Of a stretch of 64,000 nt of DNA, positions 23,901-34,170 are shown one piece after another. A model generated the notes under the pieces. The model did not search any database. It was not told the origin of the DNA and saw nothing but the letters and a program-made list of their open reading frames with translations. Every line of letters starts with the position of its first letter. Position 1 is the first letter of the stretch. The DNA is from Exobasidium rhododendri (lineage: Eukaryota > Basidiomycota > Exobasidiomycetes > Exobasidiales > Exobasidiaceae): the NCBI GenBank assembly GCA_026210745.1, contig CP110630.1, forward strand, positions 4,278,001 to 4,342,000, read 5' to 3'. The translations under genes were made by a program, and so were the position numbers.

Positions 23901-24141
23901 CGGAGCAATCGAGCAAGCAAAATATCTGTGAGTCGCAGACAGCAAAGTGGGAAGCGTGTGCAAAGAGCAGTGCTCTGAATCCCTACTCTACACTTTTACT
24001 GCCTTCCTTTTTCCCTGATTAGACTTCAGCATTGTTTTGTGGTCTACTTTTGGCCTGAACTTTTTCCGATTCCTAGGCTGCCTTTGGTACTGGGTCAATC
24101 GACAGGGCGGACGCTGCTTCAGAAAGGACCGAAAGTGGTAG
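20984..24141 (+). CDS. class III chitin synthase, four exons
   Basis: Chitin synthase polymerises UDP-GlcNAc into wall chitin at the plasma membrane. Exons 20984-21094, 21258-23400, 23487-23927 and 24023-24141 give 937 residues. After a disordered N-terminus the chitin synthase N-terminal block ([14 protein letters not shown]) leads into the GT2 core: [64 protein letters not shown] (near 518) and the QRRRW signature (near 562). Membrane helices follow, and the last exon adds a final hydrophobic segment with Cys- and Arg-rich end. The [15 protein letters not shown] and [18 protein letters not shown] blocks match division 1, class III (Aspergillus ChsB, Ustilago Chs1 group). The 37-codon first exon is separated by a 163-nt intron, long for this genome. 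The class call is from remembered motifs. Confidence 0.95.
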
Positions 24142-24659
24142 TCATTGATTCGACTCCTTCTGTGTCTATCTTTCTCCTCTACTTCTCCTTTCTTTTCCCC
24201 TCTTCAGAAATTACCTCTAACATCCTTTCCTCCTCCTCTTTCTTCTTTTTCACTACTACCATTTTGTTCTAATAGCCACTCACGACCGGACAATCTCTAC
24301 TAATCTAATAACCCGTGTGAGGATTCTGTTGTGGGCACTCATCGGCACTCGTCTAGCCCTCTCAAGGGGTAAATGAGCACGGGCCATCGCCAATTTTTCT
24401 CCCGGCGCGCTTCAAAATATTTAGCAAATGCAGTACAAAGTGCATAGATTGTACGGCACATAAGATTGTGGTGTGACTGGTGAACCTTAAACCAAGTCAC
24501 ATCCCCTCCCGTATTCTTGGAGAGAAGTCATCAAACGTAGTGGCGCGAGCAGTAGAGCCTCGAGCTCGTGGATGGATGATACTGTAGCAGCCCAGGCAGC
24601 AGTCTTCCTTTGCACTGGAGATAAGAGGAAGGAGAAAAATCTTTCAGTGCTGAGTCATC
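24142..24659. other. tandem intergenic, chitin synthase 3' end to CS-protein promoter
   Basis: About 520 bp between two plus-strand genes. The first part is pyrimidine-rich (24150-24270) and is probably the chitin synthase 3' UTR. No further gene is seen. Confidence 0.5.
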
Positions 24660-26882
24660 ATGAATACACTCTACCCTCGACACTCATTTACCCCTCAACG
24701 GTCGCCTTCGAAGCCCTCTTCACAGGTATCGCATTCACCACCTGTAAGCGAAGGCGAGGCAGAAAGAGCCTTGAACGAGAAATGGAAGAACGATGACAAT
24801 GGTAAGAAACGTCAGAAGCACAACGAAAGTGACGGTAGACATACAAGTAGCGTGGGAGGATCCCATCAATTCAATGCATTCAGCTGTTGGACAGCACATC
24901 AAAGTCATGGCCAGATTACCATGCTGTTCTACGTACCCAGATGGACAAAGAAGGAGGATTTGCGAATCGTCTTTGGTCGAGACTATGTCATTGCTGGCTT
25001 GAAAGAAGGAAAAGAAATGGTCATACAGGCTCGATTAGCAGGTCGAATTAATACAACTACTTCGACTTGGCAGCTAGAAAGGAAATCGAACAAGAGAAGC
25101 CGCAGCCGAAGTGGCAGTCGCAGCGGTAGAAACAGACTCAGAAACAAAGGCACAGATACGGCAGCAAGTAATCCTAGTAGTGGAGAAAGCAGCAGCGCAA
25201 AAGGAAAGCGCAAAATTGCTTCCTCGAAGGGGGACGAAGTAGCGACGATCGAGCGCACAGCTTCACCGGCAAGTAGTAGCGAGACATCCAGCTTCGACAT
25301 ACTCGCTCGTAGTACCGACACTCTAGAGTCAGGGAGTGGGTGGGACTCGAATTGGAACAACGTCGCTGAACGTTTGTCTTCTCCGCATCTCGCACGTCAA
25401 GCCTCACAGACAGGCGACAGCGCTACTAGCCCTCTTGGGTCCTCCCCTCGCCTGCTACAGCAAAGCACTACTTTCTCCGAAGAAGGTAGTGGCTATCTTC
25501 CATCCGCTGGTTCGAATTCTGGTGGCGAAGGTGTGAGAAGCTTAGAGTCCAGTATCAGTATTGATCCAAGCCAACACTCCAGTCCTAGCCAACCACTGTC
25601 CGAAGATGATATCATCACCGATGCAAAGTTGGTCACACTGCACTTGGACAAAGTTGATGTCGGAATATGGCCCTTTATGGTGTCTGGGCCTGCATCGCTC
25701 TCTCTTCTACCACCATCAAGGGCCGCAGCCTCATCTCCCTTCATCCTCTCTTCGCAGCATCAATCTCTAGATGCTGCTCTAGAAGAAGCGCTCTCCAATC
25801 CTCATCATCATCATCATACTAACAATAATAGCCCTCCGCTTACGCAGGGCCCAGCGATACCAGAAGAGGAAGAGGGAGAAGGAGAGGGAGAGGAAACAGA
25901 TGATTCCTTTACGCACTCTACAGTGACGATTGATACAGTTGCCAGTGATGACAGTACCACCGTGCTGGGCGTGGAAAGGCCAGGTGGAAAGGAAGAAGAG
26001 CTTTACGAGATGGACCCTACTAGCTTGGCTCTAATGGGAATGCGCCATACGAGGCAAGGGCATCGAACACCCTTTGCAAGTGCAACTAATCGAGAAGAAT
26101 CGAGGGCATTCGAGTATTTCAGGAGAGCCTGGAGGAGAGCAGAGATTCCCCTGGCTACAAAGCGACTGGTGGAAGACTACCTGCCTCTGCCAATCTATCA
26201 AAACAATGCTATCGTGCTAGCTTTCCAGATCCGTCTGATGGCGGCCTTGGGAGGGCCAACGGCTCTTGCACGATTGTATGTCTCTTATGCTCGACTACAA
26301 CTTCCTTCCTCACTTGACAAGAGATCACCGCTCGCCTTTCCGCTAGGTGGACTAACGAATCCTTTTGGAAGTGGGCCTCAGAATGATCAGCTGTCTTCCC
26401 CCAGATCGCAAGCGGATCTATCTACAAAAAATGACGCCATACTATATCTGAGAGAAGCCTGCACTCTCGACAAGAACGTTGTCATCTCCGACGAAGAATG
26501 GCAGGAAGCGCACCTCCTCGATGATGAAGGCGAAGCAGCAAAAGGTGGTGGTATGCAATCCGAGACTGGGAGAGCTGCTTCGAGTAAATGGACAGGCAGT
26601 GAAAAGATCGATGAGCAGCGAGGGAAGAAGACTCTTGCCAAGAAACACAAAGGCGATAAAGGCAAGAGGAAGAAGGCGATGAGCGGTAGCAGCAAAAGAG
26701 ATTTGAACAATCACAGCAACAGCAACAGCACTAGCAGGGGAAGCGAGAAGTTCTCTTCAGATCAAGGTTTGGTCTTTGTTCTCGTCAGCCGCGCTGCATT
26801 ACTAAGCGTCATGGTCGCAGGTGGGGTAGCAGTAGCTAGATGGTGGAGTAGAACGGCAGCATCGGGCGTTGGAGGAGGATGA
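24660..26882 (+). CDS. tail-anchored protein with an interrupted CS (p23/NudC-like) domain
   Basis: The single exon encodes 740 residues. Residues about 72-140 (FNAFSCWTAH, then ITMLFYVPRWTKKEDLRIVF, VIAGLKEG, LAGRINTTTSTWQLE) read as the first beta strands of a CS domain like that of NudC. The last strands (DAKLVTLHLDKVDVGIWPFMV) resume near 318-342 after about 175 disordered Ser/Arg/Asp-rich residues. Downstream come a His run, an acidic tract (GEGEGEE), and a helical region near 470-640 (SRAFEYFRRAWRRAE, LAFQIRLMAALGGPTALARLYV) without a recognised family. A Lys-rich stretch precedes a C-terminal helix at about 708-728, suggesting a tail anchor with most of the protein in the cytosol. A co-chaperone or nuclear-distribution role is inference from the CS fold. 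It converges with the YjbQ gene at 125 bp. Confidence 0.8.
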   Translation: MNTLYPRHSFTPQRSPSKPSSQVSHSPPVSEGEAERALNEKWKNDDNGKKRQKHNESDGRHTSSVGGSHQFNAFSCWTAHQSHGQITMLFYVPRWTKKEDLRIVFGRDYVIAGLKEGKEMVIQARLAGRINTTTSTWQLERKSNKRSRSRSGSRSGRNRLRNKGTDTAASNPSSGESSSAKGKRKIASSKGDEVATIERTASPASSSETSSFDILARSTDTLESGSGWDSNWNNVAERLSSPHLARQASQTGDSATSPLGSSPRLLQQSTTFSEEGSGYLPSAGSNSGGEGVRSLESSISIDPSQHSSPSQPLSEDDIITDAKLVTLHLDKVDVGIWPFMVSGPASLSLLPPSRAAASSPFILSSQHQSLDAALEEALSNPHHHHHTNNNSPPLTQGPAIPEEEEGEGEGEETDDSFTHSTVTIDTVASDDSTTVLGVERPGGKEEELYEMDPTSLALMGMRHTRQGHRTPFASATNREESRAFEYFRRAWRRAEIPLATKRLVEDYLPLPIYQNNAIVLAFQIRLMAALGGPTALARLYVSYARLQLPSSLDKRSPLAFPLGGLTNPFGSGPQNDQLSSPRSQADLSTKNDAILYLREACTLDKNVVISDEEWQEAHLLDDEGEAAKGGGMQSETGRAASSKWTGSEKIDEQRGKKTLAKKHKGDKGKRKKAMSGSSKRDLNNHSNSNSTSRGSEKFSSDQGLVFVLVSRAALLSVMVAGGVAVARWWSRTAASGVGGG

Positions 26883-27007
26883 AGCTAGGGGGCTACATCA
26901 AGAGACGAGGAGAAAAACATGTACTTTTAATACCATTCATTGTACCGATCGAGCCTAACAAAGTAACATGAGCATATCAGACCCCTCCGTCTTCCTCCTT
27001 CTCCTAC

Positions 27008-28157
27008 TCAAGGAAGTATAGTTGCTACAATTCGTCGACTGTGTTTTGCGCTGTTGGAGAATGGGAGGTCCAACGATTAGTCTGCCGAAGCCCCTCTCTT
27101 TTTTTTGGGGCATTTATCACTACTCACGCTCTCCACTCGCAGAGGTAGACACCTTGCCAAGCTGGGGATACAGGTGGTTCGGATCTGCTTTTAGCGTCAT
27201 CGGCAGAGGGTCACGAACAGATGCACTCACTACCTAGGTTCATACGACCGTCCGTGATGGGGACTGTAATTGTGGACCCGAACAGGGCAGCTTTGGCTGC
27301 GAAAGCACCAGCGGAGGGAGGGAAAGGTTGTCAATTGAGCCGCGAGCTTGTGGGGGATGTGGCGAACCGTTTTCATGGACTTACTGTGACTAGCAGAGTC
27401 GTCCGGACCTTCATCCGTATGCTGCCAGCTGTAGGATAAAGGTCGAGCAGCGTTTGTGGCATGTCGGCATGTGTCGTTTCTCATTTTTCAATCTTTTGAC
27501 ACACTCACGGCAGAGACTCCGGAACGAGCCTGTCCATAGCCATGTCCATATCCTTGCGAACTGTCGGATCATAATTCTCATTGATAGTGAGCGCAGCCGA
27601 GGTATGCTGAATGAAGAGCGTCAAGATACCAGCCTGAGAGGAGCATGAAGGGAAATGGATCAGAACACAAAAGTTTGGAAACCTACGTCGTGCCTGTCAG
27701 CCACTAGGGGAAGACTTACCTTACACCCCTTGAGACCTTGACTAATTTCCTTTTCTACTACGCTGGTGACCAGATGACAACCTCTAGAAGCACTGGGCAA
27801 AGTAAACGTTTTCTGCCAGACCATGTTCTCAAAATTTGTATCGGCAGGGCAGTTGCACTGTTGTTTTCTTGAGGGCGACGATGAAGATGAAGACGATGAC
27901 GACTTCGATGGGGTAATTCCTAAAGAAGAGGAGAAAGGGATCAAACTCGGCTTCCAAGAAAGAACTAAGCTCAGTAGTAAGATGAAGACTACGACGTGTA
28001 AAGGATCGGTGTATGTCGTTGAATGATTTCTCCTTCGTAAGAGCCTGTCCTTCTTTGCGTGAGAGGAAGTGTCGTATAGTGTCTTTGAGCCGGAAGAAGC
28101 TGTCTCTGGCGGCACTCGAGAAGGTGGTGGTGGATATGTCGTCGCAGCAGATGACAT
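27008..28157 (-). CDS. membrane-anchored YjbQ/UPF0047 family protein, six exons
   Basis: Exons 28157-27720, 27633-27509, 27428-27385, 27296-27234, 27161-27128 and 27050-27008 give 248 residues. The C-terminal ~135 residues are a full UPF0047/YjbQ domain: WQKTFTLPSASRGCHLVT, LFIQHTSAALTINENYDP, VRKDMDMAMDRLVPE, HTDEGPDDSASH, ALFGSTITVPITDGRMNL, WQGVYLCEW and a final RRIVATI strand. Family members are usually about 140 residues, soluble, trimeric, and some show weak thiamine-phosphate synthase activity; the true role is unsettled. Here an extra ~110 residues precede it: a basic patch (KKDRLLRRR), one membrane helix near 53-68, and a Ser-rich linker. The basic flank predicts a cytosolic N-terminus with the domain on the far side of the membrane. 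The small 34- to 63-nt exons make this gene easy to miss. Confidence 0.9.
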
Positions 28158-28541
28158 TGAGCGGCGAGGAAAGAAATGCAGGACAAAGTGGAGGGGGGGT
28201 GTCTTCTCTCACCAGGGGAGAAATCGAAACTGACACCACCACGCTAAATGTCTTCACGAAGGCATTCAGACTGCGATCCGATCTCCTTCGACGAGATAGG
28301 TATGCGTGTGAATCTATTGTATGTGGGTATGTTGACATGAATGGTCGATGAGTAGTTTGATGTATGATGTGTGATGTGTGATGTGAATGCAGAATGTGAC
28401 GGGTATATTGAGTAGGGAGGGAAAAGCGGAGGGTGTGTGCGTGTATGTGTGAAAAGGGGGGGGGGAACAGATAGGGTGCTGCAAGTGCCAGTGCAAAGAG
28501 AAGCAAAAAGAGAATGGTGAAACGACTGTGAGGACGATTTC
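28158..28541. other. tandem intergenic with TGATGTG repeats and G10 run
   Basis: About 380 bp lie between the YjbQ start and the RhoGEF stop on the same (minus) strand. It contains short repeats of TGATGTG at 28358-28387 and a G10 run at 28456-28465. It should include the YjbQ promoter and the RhoGEF 3' UTR. Confidence 0.6.
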
Positions 28542-31500
28542 CTAGCGCCCCATTGAAGGCAAAGATGGGCCTCCCTTGCTTGCTCGATCACAGCTGCTGG
28601 CCACCTTCTTAATGAAGTCGATGTTTCGCTGTAGTCTGACATGACTAAGACTTTGAGGAGGTGTGTTGACATTCAGATCTCGCAAGAGCAGTATGTAGCG
28701 GAGTAATCTCTGCGTTGGCATGATGGCAACATCCATGGCACCTAGCTTCTTGCTGCAGAAGGCGTCCAGAGCATGTGAACCACCCATGGTCGGCGTGTTG
28801 GAGCGCAAAGGCGTAGCAGTCGTGCTTGTGCGACTTAGTATTTCTGGAGGGAAGCCTGTTTGAGCCTTTCCCTTCGGTAGCAGAGGTTGTCGAGAAGAGG
28901 AAACAACAGCTTCAATGGCTCGCCTTCCCAAGCTCGGTGCAGGTGTAGAGGCCGGCAGCTTCAGCTTCAGCTCTTCCGTCTTTCGGCCACTGTCGCTGGA
29001 CGTCTTTGCTCGCAGACTGGCACTGAAAGAGGGTGGAGCGCCCGTAAATGTACTCCTTCTCTTTGCGATCCTAGATGGCACAGCCTGAGGCGTCGAAAGG
29101 ATGGACGAATTTTCGGAATTGGCGCTCGATCGATCTTCTAGAGCCGGCCGCGCTGAGGACGACATCGGCGCAACGGCATACGTCGGCGAATTTGGAACAG
29201 AAACGAATTGATTTCCTTGGTGACTTCCTTTGTCTGTTATGGCAGACTCCAGCGAAGTGAGTGTGATGAGACCGATCCGATCTTTGCTCTTGCTCTTACT
29301 CCTTTCACTGATCCTCAAAGCAGCCATGACATCTTGCGCAACCGAACTCCAAGCCACAAAGGTCGCTTCCAACTGCTTGCTGACCAGTCTGAATGCTGCC
29401 TCTACTCCTGCTGCTGTTGGATTCTCGTCAATTCGATTGGCCAGGCTTCGACTTAGTGCAATCAGCTGTGGTAGCAATTTCCTCATCAGTGCAATGTGCG
29501 ATGGAATCGATGTCGTATTATTGCCACCTGTGCGGGAAAGGGAGCCAGTCGACAATTGTCGTTGCGCAGTCGGTGGGTACATGGCTCGAACAGCTTGCAG
29601 CAGCGCTTCTAGATAACGAGCATAGCTTCTCTCCGTCAAAACCAGCTCTCGGATGACGAACAACGCCTTCACCTCTCTCTTCCAGTCGTCATCATTCAAA
29701 AATGCGCCATCTTGATGTTTCCCACTCGCTTTTCCGACTCCCAATTCGAGCGCGGAAGGCTTCTCCGCCGCTTCAATCGTGCGTGACGCAGAAGGTGCTA
29801 TCGATGTTGTGCGACTGCGTCTTGCACCGATCGCTTCATCGTAGCTGTAGAGTCTACCATCAGCACTAGAAGATCGGGGCGTGATTCTTGGACTTCTACC
29901 CAAAGGCCTCTCTGCAAAGGCTGCAAGTTGCAAGTTGGCGGGACGACCCCTAGCAGCTTCACCTGCTTTCACCCTTTTGTTTCCTGATGCCATTCCCATT
30001 TTGGCCATCTGCTGGATCTTCATCGCCTCCTCTTCTTGTTTCTTTATCCGCGTCTTGTGGACTCTGCGTACTTCTTCAAGAGCTTGCAGGAATTCCAAGT
30101 CGTCTGCGATGCTCAACGTTGCTTGACTAGGTCGATGAAGCCTTCTTTCACCAATACCACCAGATGCAATTCTCTGAGCACCCCTTTCCAGATCTGCCGA
30201 CATGCCGAGAGCAGAAGAAGGTCTTGCAATCGGTGTAAAAAGTAAAGGGGAGAAGATCGCCTTTGTGTCAGTCAGTAGGGAAGATTTGCTCGCTGCTCTT
30301 TTGTGAGGGATCGAGATCGAGGGAGACCACGCCTTCAAAGTGCTGCCAGTGCCCTGGGACGATCGCCGAGCTGGCGGAAGTGGGTCATCCTCCGTATCAG
30401 AAAGAGCAGAATCGTAGTTGTGAGAAAAAGGTTGACAATGGAAAGCAGAGGGCGGTGGGATCCTAGCCTTTGTGTTGGCGGAGGAACTCATTCGATGAGC
30501 AGATGCACTGCCATGAAGCGAAGTGTTGGATGACTTTCGTGTAGTGGAAGAAGAAGACGAGGAGGGAGCATCCTTAGCAGAAATTCGAACGGACTCCTGC
30601 GTTGTGGATGCTGCTCCAGTGAAAGGGTTGTAAGCGGATGTCGGCACACTGTCCGAGCTTTTCATTCCAACGATCTTATCGCTGCTTGCTTTCTCTAAGG
30701 ACGACGATGACATGAGTCGATGAGTTGTGTTCGTCAACGTATATCTTGCGGTAGCATCCGTTGCGGTCTTCGTAGTACGCTTGCTCGCTAACGGTGGCGG
30801 CGACATCATCATCGTGTGACTGGACGCGCTCGCAAAATCTTCCTTGCCTGATTCTTCCTCTTCATCATCCTCTCCCTCTTCTTCTTCTTCTTCCTTCGAT
30901 GGTGATGGCGGCCTTGACTTGGTTCGAAACGGGTCAATTAGTCGAGAAAAGCTCATCGTTCTCCTTCGCATGTGGCCAGAATTATTGCTCTGCACTGCTT
31001 GAGAGGGTACTTGTCCTTCCGCGGTGCTCTTTATTTCTGACATGGCACCATCGTCTTTGTCGAGTAGGAGGTTGCCACGATTCTGTTCCTTGCCGCTGGA
31101 TTTGCTGTTCATCGGATTCAATTCATCAATGACATTGGCCCTTTCGAACACAATCTCCTTCTTTGCCAATGCATCAGCTTCACTCAGATAGGTTGCGATT
31201 TGCGCCGCTTCCAGGACCCGGCTCTCCATCGCCTTCACCTTTAAGTTCTTCGTACCGAGGAGACTTTCTTCTCTCTGACTCTCTTTCGCATCGAGCGGGC
31301 AATTGATCGAGACCAGTACATCTCGCTCGGCTTTTGTCAGCGTCGATCGAGCACTCACAAAGCCAGCAGTCGATCCACCTGAAGACTGGTTACGTCGATG
31401 CTGTGTCGTATTGTGCGGTCTGGAAAACACGGCCTCCTCTGCAGTCCTCTTTTCTTTTTCGCTCTTAGTCCGCAGAAATGGGACTGATTCTTGGTCACAA

Positions 31501-33393
31501 AGCAACTTCTTCGATCTTGAAAGGTCAAGTACCCGATGATCTGCTTGACGCAGAGGTGCCCTATGATCCTTCTCTGTGCCGGAGGGGGTGTGATTGGGTG
31601 TGCTCGTTTCTTTCCCTGTTACTGAGCTTGGCTTCCTCCTCAGCAGCTTAGAAAGGCGAGACTTGTCTGTGGTCTTGCTTTCCTCCCTTGCTGGCGTCAC
31701 CTTCGCTACTCTTGCTTCCGGCACTTCCACATCCACTATGCTGGTCGTACCTACAGCAACGCTATCTGCTCCCTTGATTCCTGTAAAGTCTTGCAGATCT
31801 ACCATGCTGGGATCGTGTCTGAAAAGTTCCATGATGTCCATGCTCTTGCTGCGAAAGCGATTTAATCTGGGTCTTACAGCAACCGGTGTGTGCAAAGTAG
31901 GAGCCGAGATAGGATTGGTTGTCGTCGATGCATCGACAGCTCCGGTAAGGTGTTCTTTGCTGTGACGAGCTGACACATGGCTTTGTGAAAAGCGGGACTG
32001 TTTGAACGACAGGAAGTTCGAAATCGTCGATTGCTGCTGATCGGGTGTGTTCAGCTTTGAGGAGTCGTGTGACGCCGTCGATGATGCAGAAGAGGCCTGG
32101 GGAGAGATCGGAGCTTTCAAGTCTCGCTCTTGTAAGTAGTCACTCTTTGAACCTCCCAGCCAGCTGGTAGCGCGGCGAAACTTGAAAGGTGATTGAGAGC
32201 GAAATGGCAAAATGGGCGGAGAGTCTTTAGAGGACCGTGCAGCATTTCGATCTCTACCATGACTGTTACCAGATCTTTCCTTGAAAGGAATTCGCATTTG
32301 CGGTGCAGTTGGCAGAGGCGGATCCGGCAGGTAATGTCGGGGAAGAGATGAGTCGGACCTCAGGCCAGTGGACCGTCGTATTTTGGAGAGGATTTGACCA
32401 TCTGGTTCAGTAAGTATTTTATTGGCATTGTAGCCCCTGGAGGTGGTAGATGAGCGGAAAAGCTTGCTATGTCTGTTGAACATCGATCTCAGGCTCGTCT
32501 TTTGGGGGTTGCTGTCGTCATGGTGATGTGTGCTACCGTCGTGGTGATGTGTGCTGTCGTCATGGCTTTGAGGGGAAGAAGCGAATGTCGGTGGGTCGTC
32601 GCTACTCGCAGGTGAGAATTGGGGCAAGTCTGCAGGACTGAAGCTCAAGGCGGGGATGAGTGGGCCTGGATTGATGGTGTCACTGACAAGCTTGGAAGAG
32701 TGAGAAGACGACATATGTTCAATCGGAATAGGCAAAGGCTTGTTGCGATTTGACATGCTTGCAGAAGACAGTTGGAACGGTAGTCCACCTGGTTCATCGC
32801 CTGACACTGAGCTTCGATCTGGCTCTACCGCTTCTCCGTTTGCTGTAGTAGCAGCCAGAATACCGACAGCAGCCAAACTACTCCTTCGCAGATTACTCTC
32901 AGGAGAAGCGACATGTGCCACTATCGTCATAGTATCCCGCTCTGGGGGACCATTACTTTGGAGGTTGGGTGCAGTAGGATGAGTCGAAATTAGCGATCTT
33001 TGATGACGGGCACAGACCCGCATACACTTACCCGACAGGAGGAGGGCTGTGCGACGATGGCACTACTGTCTTTATCACTGGAACGTTTTGTTGATCTTCA
33101 GCCAGTCCGATGGAATGTGTCTGACTCATCTCCACCTCTGGACTGGTTGGTGTGGTTGACGTCCAGCTTTCGCGTCTGGTCAGAGCTCCTTCAAAGTGTG
33201 ACTGATCATCGTGTGCCCCACTAGAAGACGTATGTTGCGACTCGTCAGAGCGGAGTGATCGGCTGCTGCTAGAATTGTGCATCGTATCGATAGCGATGGC
33301 AGAAGACGAGTGCGACGTTGTTTGATTGCTCTCGAAAGGAGAGGAGGCGATCGAACAGCCTAGTCGTTCCAGCGATGGCAAGTGGATCCGCAT
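28542..33393 (-). CDS. Rho guanine-nucleotide exchange factor with C-terminal DH domain, two exons
   Basis: Exons 33393-33032 and 32955-28542 give 1591 residues. The first 1200 are Ser-rich and disordered, with a His-Asp repeat (DDSTHHHDGSTHHHDD) near residues 255-275 and an acidic run (EEEEEEGEDDEEEE). The Dbl-homology domain begins near 1217 with VIRELVLTERSYARYLEALL (CR1) and ends with MPTQRLLRYILLLRDL (CR3) and RNIDFIKKVAS. Between CR2 and CR3 about 165 low-complexity residues are inserted. The frame stops soon after the DH domain, so there is no PH domain, which most fungal Dbl-family factors have. It should activate a Rho/Cdc42-type GTPase in polarity or cytokinesis; the target is unknown. 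The short intron has a CTAAT branch site and an AAG acceptor that keeps frame. Confidence 0.85.
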
Positions 33394-34170
33394 CGCACGC
33401 AACCGACCGCTTTTTGTGTGTTGATTTATTTACGAAGATATATCGTCATGGGAAATGGAATCGACCCGACGATGGAACAGTATCAGGGTGGAGTTGGTAG
33501 GTTACGTCGTTCTAGGTCTTCTGCAGGAGACGACGGCTATTGTAGAGAGAGTTTGTCGTTGCTCTTTGTCTTACCTGCGCTGCAATTGAAGCTAATACGG
33601 CAGCTTCACCTTGCACTCCCCTCCTGGCAAAAGCGAGAATCAGGGGACGAAAGGAAATAAAGAAAGTGATCCAACTTAAAAGTGCATTCCGTTTGTATAA
33701 GTACAGTAATACTTCTTTTGTAAGGGAAAGAAAGATCCTTTCTGCCCGGTCTCGTCAACGCGCTAAAGCTAGGTCCTATATATATACCTATAGTGACACC
33801 GGCTTAAGACTCGTTTGACCGGGGGACATTCACCCAGACCGACATGTTCTACCCCTTGACTGATCAATTATGTGACAATGGTGACGGTCTCGATGTTCTC
33901 AATTCCGAGCTTGGAACCACACAAAGGACATGGCTTTCCTGTCTGAGCTACCATGCACTACAAAGTGTACGTAACGTCTTGTAGGGGGAGGGAGGGGTCG
34001 AGTCTGCTTTCTAATGAACGCATGACAGGGCACGGATCAGTCAACCAAAAAAAAAGTAACAAATGTTGAAATCGTAGGCAGTCAATTGGTACCCTCACCC
34101 CAGAATTATCTGTACAAAATCATCGTAGATGGATGATCGAGTGTGATCTCGCTGTTCGCCCCCTCTTCTC
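33394..34170. promoter_or_regulatory. divergent region between RhoGEF and ATG14-like genes
   Basis: About 780 bp between divergent start codons. A TATATATATA-type tract occurs at about 33776-33788. The small open frames next to the RhoGEF start show no family resemblance. No RNA gene was recognised. Confidence 0.45.

Noticed and set aside
27829-28506. 225-codon minus-strand frame overlapping the YjbQ first exon
   Set aside because: It is out of frame with the conserved YjbQ chain and His/Thr-rich by composition.
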